Assembly (NCBI GenBank): GCA_964351875.1
Contig: CAYGQC010000011.1
Coordinates: 1 to 44,837 of the forward strand
Origin: JANSWO01 sp964351875
GTDB taxonomy: Bacteria > Pseudomonadota > Gammaproteobacteria > Pseudomonadales > Azotimanducaceae
DNA: 44,837 nucleotides
Direction: 5' to 3'
Positions 26,339-35,366 of this stretch are shown here, one piece after another. The translations under genes and the position numbers were made by a program. Every line of letters begins with the position of its first letter. Positions within the stretch are counted from its first letter, which is position 1. The notes under the pieces are model-generated. The model was not told the DNA's origin, searched no databases, and saw only the letters and a list, made by a program, of their open reading frames with translations.

Positions 26339-27063
26339 TATCTCGGTCCTAGAAACCTGGGTGTGTTCAGCGGCTTGCCAGCCAGCAATGGTGCCAGCGC
26401 GCTACGCAACAAGCGCTTCGCCGCACGGCGACTGTCCAGATCGGGCATATCGCCGTCACTCAGCGCGAGCAGCATAGCTCCGGGATACGTGTCGAGGGAT
26501 AGCTCACCTTCACCTTCACCTTCACCTTCACCTTCGCCCTTGCTGAGTCGCAATCCCGACAGAGCATCGAAATGATAGTGACACCCAGGCTGAACTGGCT
26601 CGCCCGACCCGGTTTCGCGAGTCAGCTCAAGCGCGTAGCCAAGCTCTTCTAATAGTTGCAGCTCGAAGCCGCGCAGCAAGCGCTCAAGCTCCGCGCCACG
26701 GGAGTATTCGGTCAGCATTGACACGATCTGCCAGTAGAGTGCGAAGACGCTCGGATGCGCATCCCGTTCCGGTAGCAATCGAATCAACAGCTCGTTGACG
26801 TATAGGCCAACCGTTGCCGCATCTCCGGTCAGCCATCGATGCTCAACCAGATCGCACTGACTCATCGTCGCCAGGCTCGAACGGCCAGCCCAGCCAATCT
26901 GATAGCCGCTAAACGGCGACGGTGAGCCGGAGCCTTTGCGATGGTTACTGCGGGCGACAACCGCAACCCGGCCGTAGTCGCGCGTGAACCAATCGAGCAG
27001 CAGGCTGGATTCGCGATAGCGCCGAGCGTGCAGCAACACGGCTGGCTGCTTCTCAATACGCAT
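26338..27063 (-). CDS. recO: DNA repair protein RecO
   Basis: 241 residues. RecO loads RecA on SSB-coated DNA with RecR. The N-terminal OB-fold starts KQPAVLLHARRYRESSLLLD and continues WFTRDYGRVAVVARSNHRKGS; the helical C-terminal domain has LRGFELQLLEELGYALEL. Oddity: a run of Gly-Glu dipeptides (about residues 175-186), encoded by a hexanucleotide repeat, lies in the domain after HYHFDALSGLRLSKGEG. It sits between era (30 bp upstream) and rlmD. Confidence 0.93.
   Translation of the reverse strand: MRIEKQPAVLLHARRYRESSLLLDWFTRDYGRVAVVARSNHRKGSGSPSPFSGYQIGWAGRSSLATMSQCDLVEHRWLTGDAATVGLYVNELLIRLLPERDAHPSVFALYWQIVSMLTEYSRGAELERLLRGFELQLLEELGYALELTRETGSGEPVQPGCHYHFDALSGLRLSKGEGEGEGEGEGELSLDTYPGAMLLALSDGDMPDLDSRRAAKRLLRSALAPLLAGKPLNTPRFLGPR
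26505..26534. repeat. Hexanucleotide repeat (CACCTT)x5 within recO
   Basis: Five perfect CACCTT copies followed by a diverged one. On the coding strand they give alternating Gly and Glu codons. Repeat number could vary by slippage without breaking the frame. Confidence 0.95.
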
Positions 27064-27092
27064 TGGGCCTGGCGCTACAGAGCGCTGCCTGC

Positions 27093-27983
27093 TCAGTCAT
27101 AACCGTAGCGGCGCAGCGATGCCTCGTCGTTGCTCCATCCGGGCTTTACCTTGACCCAGAGGTTGAGCATGACCTTGGCGTCGATCAACGCCTCGATATC
27201 CTGGCGGGCTTCGCTGCCGATGGCTTTGAGTCGGGCTCCTTTCGAGCCGATCACAATGATCTTCTGACCCCGTCGTTCGACGATGATGTTGGCCGCTATT
27301 CGCACCAGCGAGCCTTCAACCCGATACTGCTCTACAGTAACGCTGAGGTGATGCGGTAGCTCTTCACCCAGGCGGCGCATGAGCTTCTCCCGGATGATCT
27401 CCGCGACCAGAAAACGCATCGGTTTGTCTGTGAGCTGATCGGCTGGAAACAGATGCTCTGCCACTGGTAGCGCCTCGGCGATCTCCGACCGCAAGCCCTC
27501 AAGACCGCGCTCTTTCAGTGCAGAGATCGGCAGGTACGCACTGAAATCATGTCGAGAGCGTAGTTGCTCAATGACGGCCAGAACCTGTTCAGGCTGCGCA
27601 AAGGTATCCATCTTGTTGATGGCAACCATCGCCGGAGTGCCCGCGCGCTTAACATGCGACAGCACTAGATCGTCATCGCTGACCCACTTGTCAGCATCGA
27701 CAATCATCACCACCAGATCGACGTCGCTGAGTACGGAAACCGCGCCTCGAACCATGTATCGGTTCATGGCCCGGTCTGTAGCGGTGTGAATGCCCGGAGT
27801 ATCAACGTAGATCACCTGCACATTGTCCTGGGTATCAACCCCTAACATCGTGTGCCTGGTGGTTTGAGGCTTGCGGGACGTAATCGCCAGTTTCTGACCG
27901 AGCAGATGATTCATCAGGGTCGACTTGCCAACGTTCGGCCTGCCAACCAATGCAACGTAGCCGCACTTGGATTCGCCGCTCAT
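27093..27983 (-). CDS. era: GTPase Era
   Basis: 296 residues (E. coli 301). Essential GTPase that binds 16S rRNA in 30S maturation. G1 GRPNVGKSTLMN (14-25), G3 DTPGIHTATDRAMNR, G4 NKMD and a C-terminal KH domain with SKGARLKAIGSEARQDIE are present. The ATG overlaps the rnc stop by four bases. The rnc-era-recO order is standard. Confidence 0.97.
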   Translation of the reverse strand: MSGESKCGYVALVGRPNVGKSTLMNHLLGQKLAITSRKPQTTRHTMLGVDTQDNVQVIYVDTPGIHTATDRAMNRYMVRGAVSVLSDVDLVVMIVDADKWVSDDDLVLSHVKRAGTPAMVAINKMDTFAQPEQVLAVIEQLRSRHDFSAYLPISALKERGLEGLRSEIAEALPVAEHLFPADQLTDKPMRFLVAEIIREKLMRRLGEELPHHLSVTVEQYRVEGSLVRIAANIIVERRGQKIIVIGSKGARLKAIGSEARQDIEALIDAKVMLNLWVKVKPGWSNDEASLRRYGYD

Positions 27984-28687
27984 GCTTGAGAGTCTCCTCG
28001 GGAAGGGTTCGCATCCTCCGCTGCGAGACTGGTCAGCGCCAGCGCCGCTGCGGCCTTCTCCCCGGATCGCCTGGATTTGCCTTCAGCTCGAAACGTGGCC
28101 TGGGTGTCGGTCAGTTCACACTGAACGACAAACTGACGTGCATGATCCTTGCCAGTCAGCTCGACAACCGAATATTCAGGCAACGGCCGGCCACAGCCCT
28201 GGAGCAATTCCTGCAGTCGCGTCTTGGCATCTTTTAGCTGATCTGGATCAAGCGTCGCAATCGGCTCAGCCAACCAGGACTCGACGAGCGCGGCTGCTTT
28301 GTCGATACCGCCATCGAGATGCACGGCGCCGATTACCGCCTCCAGCGCATCAGCGAGAATCGAGGACCGATCGAACCCACCGCTACGGTGCTCACCGCTG
28401 CCAAGTCGCAGAAACTGACCGAGACCAAGCCGCCTAGCCACCGACGCCAACGCGTCTTTACGCACGAGTGCTGCCCGCACAACGGTCATGTCGTTCTCCG
28501 GTAGTTCCGGCCTACGGCGGTGGAGAAGATCTGCGACCACATAACCCAGCACCGCATCTCCGAGAAACTCCAAGCGTTCATTGTTGTGCGCGCCGTGGCT
28601 CTTGTGCGTAAGTGCCTGACGCAGCAGGTCCGCATCGTTGAATCGATAGTCGAGTGCGCGCTCCAGAACGTCGCTTGTCTCGCTCAC
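27980..28687 (-). CDS. rnc: Ribonuclease III
   Basis: 235 residues (E. coli 226). Double-stranded RNA endonuclease for rRNA and mRNA processing. The signature NERLEFLGDAVLGYVVADLL at about residues 37-56 carries the catalytic Glu and Asp, with the second acidic pair in ALEAVIGAVHLDGG. The C-terminal dsRNA-binding domain contains DAKTRLQELLQGCGRPLPEY and ends in SRRSGEKAAAALAL. Overlaps era by four bases and lies six bases after the DUF4845 gene. Confidence 0.97.
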   Translation of the reverse strand: MSETSDVLERALDYRFNDADLLRQALTHKSHGAHNNERLEFLGDAVLGYVVADLLHRRRPELPENDMTVVRAALVRKDALASVARRLGLGQFLRLGSGEHRSGGFDRSSILADALEAVIGAVHLDGGIDKAAALVESWLAEPIATLDPDQLKDAKTRLQELLQGCGRPLPEYSVVELTGKDHARQFVVQCELTDTQATFRAEGKSRRSGEKAAAALALTSLAAEDANPSRGDSQA

Positions 28688-28693
28688 CAGAGC

Positions 28694-29110
28694 CTACCGG
28701 TATGCAAAACGCTGATCGAACATGACAACCAGATCGATGTTGGCAACCATGTTCTCACGGACCTCGTAGTCGAGCAGGAGAATCGTTTCGCCACGGGAGC
28801 GCTCTATGGTCAGCACATCGGTTACTTTCAGATCGCGAATGTTGTTGATCTTGAAGCGCTTGCCTAGCGTGTCGCGAATGTCTTTCTTGGTCATGTTGTG
28901 AACCTCGCCTGCAGGCAAGTCTTCGAGCAACCCGACCATCGTTCGAAAATCGATGTAATGAGGTATCAGCCGTAGCGCCAGCGTCAGGACCAGCGCGACC
29001 ACGGCAAGAATGCAAATCCAGGACAACATGCCCGCCCCGCGCTGGGTGCGCACGCGCCTGGATTTACCGTGCGCAATCGCTGGGCGTTGAATACGTAGAT
29101 GACTGAGCAT
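28694..29110 (-). CDS. DUF4845 membrane protein
   Basis: 138 residues. RTQRGAGMLSWICILAVVAL begins a single membrane segment (about 27-47), with a periplasmic domain after it. MTKKDIRDTLGKRFKINNI is typical of the DUF4845 family found between lepB and rnc in Gammaproteobacteria. Function unknown. The start may be further in, at a GTG near residue 20, because homologues begin shortly before the QRG motif. Confidence 0.85.
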   Translation of the reverse strand: MLSHLRIQRPAIAHGKSRRVRTQRGAGMLSWICILAVVALVLTLALRLIPHYIDFRTMVGLLEDLPAGEVHNMTKKDIRDTLGKRFKINNIRDLKVTDVLTIERSRGETILLLDYEVRENMVANIDLVVMFDQRFAYR

Positions 29111-29269
29111 GGAGGATAGCCTCGCGTAATGACCGCTTAGACGCCGATTCTAACTGGTTCGAGCGAGAAAACCTGTCGAGTGGTTAACTGCGAACCTCGA
29201 TAGCACGCCGATCGAAAGAGGCTCAATCTGAGGCTCCGCGCGAGGTTACGACAGAACCCGTCTCCCGCT

Positions 29270-31066
29270 TCAGCGTTCAACTTTAAGTGCCGCCAGGAAC
29301 GCATCCTGGGGTATCTCCACCCTGCCAACCTGCTTCATGCGCTTCTTGCCGGCCTTCTGCTTCTCGAGCAGCTTCTTCTTACGCGTGATGTCGCCACCGT
29401 AACACTTGGCCGTTACGTTCTTGCGCAGCGCCTTGACGGTTTGCCGGGCGATAATCTGACCGCCGATGGCTGCCTGAATGGCGACGTCGAACATCTGCCG
29501 CGGAATCAGTTCTTTCATCTTCTCAGCCAGCGACCTGCCCCTGGATTGGGCTTGATCGCGGTGCACGATCATCGCCAACGCATCGACTCGCTCACCGTTG
29601 ATGAGGATGTCCAGACGCACCAGCTTCGCGGCCTGAAATCGATCGAAATTGTAGTCCAGTGACGCAAAGCCACGGCTCACGGATTTCAGTCGGTCAAAGA
29701 AGTCGAGCACAACCTCACTCATGGGCAGCTCGTAGGTGAGAGAGACCTGGCCCCCTGAGAACTGCATGTTCTTCTGAATGCCGCGGCGTTCTTCACACAG
29801 GGCAATCACGGAACCCAGGTAGGTCTGAGGCACCAGTACATTGACCTCGGCGATCGGCTCGCGCATCTCCGCGACGTTGTCCGGGAGGCGCGAAGGGTTG
29901 TCGATGGCGACTACTTCACCCGAGGGCGTCTCGATCTCATAGACCACCGTTGGCGCTGACGTAATCAGATCAAGCGAATACTCGCGCTCCAGCCGCTCCT
30001 GGACAATCTCCATGTGCAACATGCCGAGGAAACCGCAACGGAATCCGAATCCCAGCGCGTCCGAGGACTCAGGCTCATAAAATAGAGACGCATCATTGAG
30101 ACAGAGTTTTTCCAAAGCCTCGCGAAAGCTCTCAAAGTCCTCCGAGTTCACCGGAAAGAGCCCTGCGTACACCTGAGGTTTAACCCGTTCGAAACCTGGG
30201 AGCGCCGGCACGTCGTCCGCGCCTTTGGTATGCACGAGGGTGTCGCCCACGGGCGCGCCTCGAATCTCTTTAATACCCGCCACGACGTAGCCGACTTCAC
30301 CGGCATACAGCTCACGACGAGGCTCGCGTTTGGGAGTGAAGACGCCAATCTCGTGCGCGGTGTGCGCGCGCCCTATCGTCTTCGCAACAATTGGATCACC
30401 CTTCTTTAGTACGCCACTGACCACGCGTACCAGCGATACGATGCCGAGATAGTTGTCGAACCAGGAATCGATGATCAGTGCCTGAAACGGGGCGTCCCGA
30501 CGACCTTGAGGGGGCGGTATAGTCGCCACCAACTGTTCGAGAAGATCCGGGATGCCCAACCCGGTTTTGGCACTCACCTTGAGTATGCCGCTGGTGTCCA
30601 GACCGATGATGTCCTCGATTTCCTGAGCAACCCGCTCCGGCTCTGCCTGTTGCAGATCGATCTTGTTCAAAACGGGCAGCACTTCCAGTCCCATCTCGAT
30701 CGCGGTGTAGCAATTGGCAACCGACTGAGCTTCCACGCCTTGCGCCGCATCCACGACCAGTAGCGCCCCTTCGCAGGCAGCCAGTGAGCGAGATACCTCG
30801 TAGGAGAAATCCACGTGGCCTGGCGTATCGATAAGATTTAGCTGGTACACCTGACCGTCCACGGCTGTGTAGTCAAGCGTGACGCTTTGAGCCTTGATGG
30901 TGATTCCGCGCTCTCGCTCAAGATCCATAGAATCCAGAACCTGTTCGGCCATCTCCCGCTCGCTCAAGCCACCACATAGCTGAATGAGGCGGTCGGCCAA
31001 CGTCGATTTGCCGTGGTCGATATGGGCAATGATCGAGAAATTTCGAATGCGCGTGATGTCGTGCAA
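29270..31066 (-). CDS. lepA: Elongation factor 4 (LepA)
   Basis: 598 residues (E. coli 599). Ribosome-binding translational GTPase thought to back-translocate or aid 30S assembly. G-domain motifs: AHIDHGKSTLADRL (P-loop), RGITI, DTPGHVDFSYEV, NKIDL. LepA-specific C-terminal sequence includes AKCYGGDITRKKKLLEKQKAGKKRMK. Normally followed by lepB; here the next gene is the DUF4845 gene, after 159 bp. Confidence 0.97.
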   Translation of the reverse strand: MHDITRIRNFSIIAHIDHGKSTLADRLIQLCGGLSEREMAEQVLDSMDLERERGITIKAQSVTLDYTAVDGQVYQLNLIDTPGHVDFSYEVSRSLAACEGALLVVDAAQGVEAQSVANCYTAIEMGLEVLPVLNKIDLQQAEPERVAQEIEDIIGLDTSGILKVSAKTGLGIPDLLEQLVATIPPPQGRRDAPFQALIIDSWFDNYLGIVSLVRVVSGVLKKGDPIVAKTIGRAHTAHEIGVFTPKREPRRELYAGEVGYVVAGIKEIRGAPVGDTLVHTKGADDVPALPGFERVKPQVYAGLFPVNSEDFESFREALEKLCLNDASLFYEPESSDALGFGFRCGFLGMLHMEIVQERLEREYSLDLITSAPTVVYEIETPSGEVVAIDNPSRLPDNVAEMREPIAEVNVLVPQTYLGSVIALCEERRGIQKNMQFSGGQVSLTYELPMSEVVLDFFDRLKSVSRGFASLDYNFDRFQAAKLVRLDILINGERVDALAMIVHRDQAQSRGRSLAEKMKELIPRQMFDVAIQAAIGGQIIARQTVKALRKNVTAKCYGGDITRKKKLLEKQKAGKKRMKQVGRVEIPQDAFLAALKVER

Positions 31067-31218
31067 GTGCAGAACACTCTTGAAGTGGTGGCGGCTAACG
31101 GCCGGCAGAATGTCTGGCGGTTACGCCAGGGATACGTCCAACGGGCCTGGATTGCTCAGCCGTAGCGGCTTGCAAAGTGGCCGGAAGATCCAATACGGGC
31201 GCGATGGCCCGCATGGAT

Positions 31219-31283
31219 GCTGCAGCGAGCCCCTGGGCCGCTGCAGCGCGGCGGCGAGTGTATCAGAACCGACACTCGCGCCG
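31219..31283. terminator. Two adjacent stem-loops between mucD and lepA
   Basis: The first: GCTGCAGCG (31219-31227) pairs perfectly with CGCTGCAGC (31239-31247), with an inner GCC/GGC. The second: GCGAGTGT (31254-31261) pairs with ACACTCGC (31272-31279), extended by CGGC/GCCG with one bulged G. Neither is followed by a T run on the minus strand. They could be an mRNA-end or attenuation structure after mucD; the role is inferred. Confidence 0.45.
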
Positions 31284-31329
31284 AGTGGATCGCAGCCGCA
31301 ACTTGGCGGCTAAGGCGCTTTTCGGTGTG

Positions 31330-32757
31330 CTACTCGCCAGGTACCCGCAGCGGGATAAACGTAGCGTTGCCACCCCGAACGACCAGTACGGCGATCGAAC
31401 GCCCCCGCGGCAGGGATTCTACGATCTCAGTGAATTGATCAACATTTGCCACCTGACGATTGTTCAGTAGCGTAATGATGTCTCCAGGTTGTATACCGGC
31501 AGCAGCGGCAGGACCGGATACGGCTGTCACCTGAACACCCGCTTCTACGTCGAATCGCTCCTGCGCGGCCTGGGGAAGAGGGCCGACGGTCAGGCCGACC
31601 AGGTTCGCGCTCGCCTCGCCACTGTCGTTGTTTTGACTGATCTGCCCGCCCGCTCCGGCTAGTTCCCCAACCTCGACGTCAAGCTTGATCGCCCGGCCTT
31701 CGCGCACCACGCTCATTACGGCGTCGCTTCCTGCTCGCAGCCGACCAACCATGGCTGGCAGTTCCGAGGAGAGGCCAATCGTTTTGCCGTTGAATGCGGT
31801 GATGATGTCGCCTTCTTTAAGGCCCGCTTTATCCGCCGGTCCGCCATCGAACACGCGCACCACCAGCGCGCCCTGGGGCCGATCCAGGCCAAACCCTTCG
31901 GCAAGGTCGCGGCTGACCTCCTGAATCACTACGCCGAGCCAGCCGCGGGACACTTCGCCGCTTTCCTTGAGTTGGTCAGCCACGTCCACAGCAACATCGA
32001 TGGGTATGGCGAAAGACAGACCCATGAAACCGCCTGAGCGGGTGTAAATCTGACTATTTATACCGATGACTTCGCCATCCATGTTGAACAGCGGGCCGCC
32101 GGAGTTACCCGGATTGATCGCCACGTCTGTCTGAATGAAGGGTACATAGCTCTGGTTTTCCTGATCCGGCAGGCTGCGTTCCTTAGCGCTGACAATGCCC
32201 GCGGTGACCGAATAGTCGAAGCGAAACGGTGAACCGATTGCCATCACCCATTCGCCCACTCGCAGCTTCTCGGAGGAGCCGATTCGCACCTTCGGCAAAC
32301 CCTTCGCGTCGACTTTGAGCAGCGCCAGATCGGAGCGCGCATCCGTACCGATAACCTCCGCGGTCAGCTCTCGTCGGTCCCACAGATGGACAGTGATCTC
32401 TTCCGCTCCATCGATCACATGATTGTTCGTCAGCACATAGCCATCAGCGGAAATGATAAAGCCGGAGCCGAGCGATTGCGGCGCCGGAAACTGTCCTGAA
32501 CCACCTTCCGGCGGAAAGAAACGACGGAAGAAGTCATCGAATTGCTCGGATCCCTGGGGTCCTCGCTGGGACGAGCGCGGCTGAGCCGCCTGGACCGTGG
32601 TGATACTGACAACCGCTGGCGTCAGTTCTTCGACCAGGTCGGCAATCTGCGGCAGGTCTCTGGCGTACGCAGCCGGCGCGGCGCCAAGCAACGAGACCAG
32701 CAAAATGATTAGCGCTGTAAGGCCAGTAGACGGTCTTGCGCTCAAACGTAGGGTCAT
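31330..32757 (-). CDS. mucD: Periplasmic Do-type serine protease (MucD/DegP family)
   Basis: 475 residues. A signal peptide (1-32, ending AYA) is followed by a trypsin-like domain with His113 (NNHVIDG), Asp143 (ARSDLALL) and Ser219 (NPGNSGGPL), and then two PDZ domains (about 275-365 and 390-470). It degrades or refolds damaged envelope proteins. The position downstream of rpoE-rseA-rseB-rseC parallels mucD in Pseudomonas. It is separated from rseC by more than 400 bp, so an own promoter is likely. Confidence 0.94.
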   Translation of the reverse strand: MTLRLSARPSTGLTALIILLVSLLGAAPAAYARDLPQIADLVEELTPAVVSITTVQAAQPRSSQRGPQGSEQFDDFFRRFFPPEGGSGQFPAPQSLGSGFIISADGYVLTNNHVIDGAEEITVHLWDRRELTAEVIGTDARSDLALLKVDAKGLPKVRIGSSEKLRVGEWVMAIGSPFRFDYSVTAGIVSAKERSLPDQENQSYVPFIQTDVAINPGNSGGPLFNMDGEVIGINSQIYTRSGGFMGLSFAIPIDVAVDVADQLKESGEVSRGWLGVVIQEVSRDLAEGFGLDRPQGALVVRVFDGGPADKAGLKEGDIITAFNGKTIGLSSELPAMVGRLRAGSDAVMSVVREGRAIKLDVEVGELAGAGGQISQNNDSGEASANLVGLTVGPLPQAAQERFDVEAGVQVTAVSGPAAAAGIQPGDIITLLNNRQVANVDQFTEIVESLPRGRSIAVLVVRGGNATFIPLRVPGE

Positions 32758-33179
32758 GGGTTAGATCCTGTTTCAAAGTCGTAATTCAGCGTTCGTCGAT
32801 GCCAGCGAAACTGCGCCGCCGGGTCGATTCACACAAGAAGCCAATCAGGCTATCCACACTTGACGCTGTGCTGCCGAGCGGTCACCCGCCCCAGCGTAGC
32901 CAGCGTTCTCCTGGTTGTTCAAAAAGGGCTCAACTCACGCTTCGCGCGCCCACGCATCCATTGCTCGCCAAGCTGCAGGACAAGCCATTCAATAGACGCG
33001 CTGGCGGCGTAAAATTAAAGGCGCAAAAGGCGCAAAGGCGTACCCTATCTGGGCACGCCGAACCAAATTTTCAAGGCCGCAAGCGCAAGCCTCGCAATCA
33101 GACAGGCTGCGAGCAAGATGGTTCGGTGCTTGATCCAAACCGATACGTCCGAAGCCGGAGTATGCGCGCGAGGCGTGGC
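32758..33179. other. Intergenic region between rseC and mucD
   Basis: A 422-bp stretch, unusual inside the rpoE operon. It contains the candidate small ORF listed separately (from 33183) and, closer to mucD, nothing I can assign. A short run of near-repeats (GGCGCAAAA) occurs at about 33018-33038. It probably includes a mucD promoter, but I could not pick one. Confidence 0.4.
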
Positions 33180-33183
33180 TCAT
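32989..33183 (-). CDS. Candidate small ORF downstream of rseC (64 aa)
   Basis: Its ATG overlaps the rseC stop by four bases (ATGA), as coupled genes do. The peptide has a short Cys cluster (DCEACACGLENLV) and an AFAPFAP repeat; no membrane segment. No family recognised, and codon choice is mixed. It may be an accident of an otherwise non-coding gap. Confidence 0.28.
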   Translation of the reverse strand: MSHASRAYSGFGRIGLDQAPNHLARSLSDCEACACGLENLVRRAQIGYAFAPFAPLILRRQRVY

Positions 33184-33590
33184 CTCGATGGCGATAGCCT
33201 CAGCGCTACAGCGCTTTCAATCTGACCCCGACGTCGCGCGATCATTGCGCAGGCGGCACCTACACAAACGCAGGCCACGATTGCACACGCAACGCCTCCC
33301 CATGCAAACCAATCACCTATCGCAACGACCGCCAGGAGAACAACCAACAAGCTGCCGAACAGCCCCGTTACAACCCGCGCCAGCTCAGAGGAATCAAGAC
33401 TGGCTCGCACGGTAACGGGCTCATCCTGCTCAAGGGGCACAGCGCTGTCACGCAGCAGTGCCAATGGCACGCGAGCCGGCGGACGCGGCAACCAGCCGCA
33501 ACCGGCACAACCAGAGCACGGGGAATTCGAGAACTCCAGCCTAAGCTCATCACCCAGGCGACGAACGGAGAGGGTTTTAGTTAGCGGCAT
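33180..33590 (-). CDS. rseC: RseC/MucC family membrane protein
   Basis: 136 residues (E. coli RseC 159). The N-terminal cytoplasmic part has the Cys cluster CSGCAGCG (residues 24-31); two membrane segments follow (about 70-90 and 95-113). RseC/MucC modulates RpoE activity and helps reduce SoxR in enterics. The start ATG overlaps the end of rseB by 14 bases, so translation is coupled. Confidence 0.9.
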   Translation of the reverse strand: MPLTKTLSVRRLGDELRLEFSNSPCSGCAGCGWLPRPPARVPLALLRDSAVPLEQDEPVTVRASLDSSELARVVTGLFGSLLVVLLAVVAIGDWFAWGGVACAIVACVCVGAACAMIARRRGQIESAVALRLSPSR

Positions 33591-34602
33591 TCAACTGCAC
33601 TGAGCGTGCGACTTTCCGAGCAGTATCTGCAGGGATCTCGCCGACAACGGTGACTAACTGACGACCCTCGTCTGTCGTGATCAGCTCGCTGACGGCAACC
33701 GTAGCGCCAGCGGCGGACTGCGCCGCAGTCGCGCCCCGGTCCGGCAAAGCTTCAACAAAGACCGAGAACGCCGCAAGCCCATCGCTGTACACCAGAGTGT
33801 TAACGGCCGACAGCGAACCGGGTGCTCGCCTGACATCGGCGCTTGCCATGGCGAAGCCAACAGGAATCCAGGAAGCGCGCCAGCTTCGCACCGTTTCTTC
33901 GTGCCGTATCGCCTCTGGCGTCGCCAGCTTCAGATGGCTGATCACCATCCCCGGGTTTCTTACAGCCTCCAATGCTGAATCCGGCACGTCATCTCCCAGC
34001 AGGAGCGTGGCGAACTGAAGAATCTCTAGCGCTTTGCCATCGCGATCCAGAAGCTCTGAACGCAGCAGCAACGCCGTCTCCAGGTCGAGCCACAGACGAT
34101 AGCCGTAGCGATGCTCATCCGTCGGCGCGATAGCAAGCTGAACCGCCGACCGACCAGCAACGCGGTCTCTCTTGCCCATCAGAACCTGGTAGCCAACTGC
34201 CATCCGGTCGTAGTCGCGGACGAATGCTCTCGCAAATGGCCCGCTGGGAATGCTCTGAGCCAGCTCAACGAGACGATCGCCAGGCAGGAAAATGCAGGCA
34301 ACCTCATCTCCATCACGCAAGATTTCCCGGGGGGCACCATTGAGGTGTACCAGCCGTTCACGTTGCTGCCCATCAACAACCTTATGAACGACACGGAGCG
34401 ATGTCAGGTCGCGCCCATCGAAATAGCTAAAGGTACCGTCGTAGCTTTGCTCTTCGAAAGCTGCGCTCATTCTGTTCAGCCATTCGCGCGCATCTGCTGA
34501 TTCGGCGATAGCGTTGCCGCACAACAAGACCACCAGCATGCAGCCGATACATCGAACTGCGCTCGCCGGAGTCTTGGCAATGTTGAGTGATTCGCCCGTC
34601 AT
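33577..34602 (-). CDS. rseB: Sigma-E factor regulatory protein RseB/MucB
   Basis: 341 residues. A signal peptide (about 1-33, GCMLVVLLCGNAIAESA) is followed by the large lipoprotein-like domain (EQSYDGTFSYFDGRDLTSLR) and the smaller C-terminal domain that binds RseA. It protects RseA from DegS cleavage and senses lipopolysaccharide or mislocalised envelope components in homologues. Five bases after rseA. Confidence 0.94.
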   Translation of the reverse strand: MTGESLNIAKTPASAVRCIGCMLVVLLCGNAIAESADAREWLNRMSAAFEEQSYDGTFSYFDGRDLTSLRVVHKVVDGQQRERLVHLNGAPREILRDGDEVACIFLPGDRLVELAQSIPSGPFARAFVRDYDRMAVGYQVLMGKRDRVAGRSAVQLAIAPTDEHRYGYRLWLDLETALLLRSELLDRDGKALEILQFATLLLGDDVPDSALEAVRNPGMVISHLKLATPEAIRHEETVRSWRASWIPVGFAMASADVRRAPGSLSAVNTLVYSDGLAAFSVFVEALPDRGATAAQSAAGATVAVSELITTDEGRQLVTVVGEIPADTARKVARSVQLNAAN

Positions 34603-34607
34603 CGCTG

Positions 34608-35273
34608 TTAACGATCGTCCAGCGGGGGCGTCACAGAATCCGTGAAGCCTTGCGCGCGATTGCCTGCGCTTCGCTCGACGCGGTCTTGCTCAGCAGCGCC
34701 TTGCTCATACGTCGCAACCTTGGCGAAGGAGACAACGCGGCCACGGTTCATCGCAGTCTGCTGAACATGATGTATCAGATACGCTTGCGTGCGCTGGGTA
34801 TCCTCATCGCGAGTATCACTCGCGAGAGTTGTCGAGGCCGGCGTCGCCAGTTCTAGCGCAGGATTGTCTGCGAGCGTTGGCAGTTCCGAATTGCTTCCGG
34901 GATCAACAAATACAACGACCGCCATGGCGACCGCTGCTGCAACCGCCATGCCGAGCACGGGGCCCAAAGCGCCAGAACGTCGGCCCTTGCTGGCTGACTT
35001 ATCGACAGCTATCACATCGGAGCCAGATACCAGTGACAAGCCTTCGTTTTCGAGCTGTTCTGACTCATCGGACATCGCCTGCAACACCGAGTCTCGCAGG
35101 CTGGGGCTCGCTGGCTCTTCTCCACACATGATCGTGCTGATCAGGTGATATCGATGCCAGGTTTCTGTCAGCTCATTGTTCCGCGCTGCTTCGTCAAACA
35201 CCCGACGCAACTCAAATTCGTCTGCCTCGCCGTCGATCACCGCTGAAAGAGATTCTTTTAACTTGTCAGTCAT
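34608..35273 (-). CDS. rseA: Anti-sigma-E factor RseA/MucA
   Basis: 221 residues from ATG 35271-35273 (MTDKLKESLSAVIDGEADEFELRRV). The N-terminal cytoplasmic part binds RpoE; ETWHRYHLI is the conserved anti-sigma core. One membrane segment (about 103-122, GMAVAAAVAMAVVVFV) is followed by a periplasmic tail with VSFAKVATY. An in-frame ATG ten codons upstream exists, but the chosen start matches homologues. It lies 93 bp from rpoE. Confidence 0.93.
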   Translation of the reverse strand: MTDKLKESLSAVIDGEADEFELRRVFDEAARNNELTETWHRYHLISTIMCGEEPASPSLRDSVLQAMSDESEQLENEGLSLVSGSDVIAVDKSASKGRRSGALGPVLGMAVAAAVAMAVVVFVDPGSNSELPTLADNPALELATPASTTLASDTRDEDTQRTQAYLIHHVQQTAMNRGRVVSFAKVATYEQGAAEQDRVERSAGNRAQGFTDSVTPPLDDR

Positions 35274-35366
35274 GACTGCATTTACCGCTGTGTTCGCCAT
35301 CAAACGCCGAAACCGATTGGCGACGCGTTTGGATTGTCGGATTGTGTTGTCTATCGAGTCTGGCGG

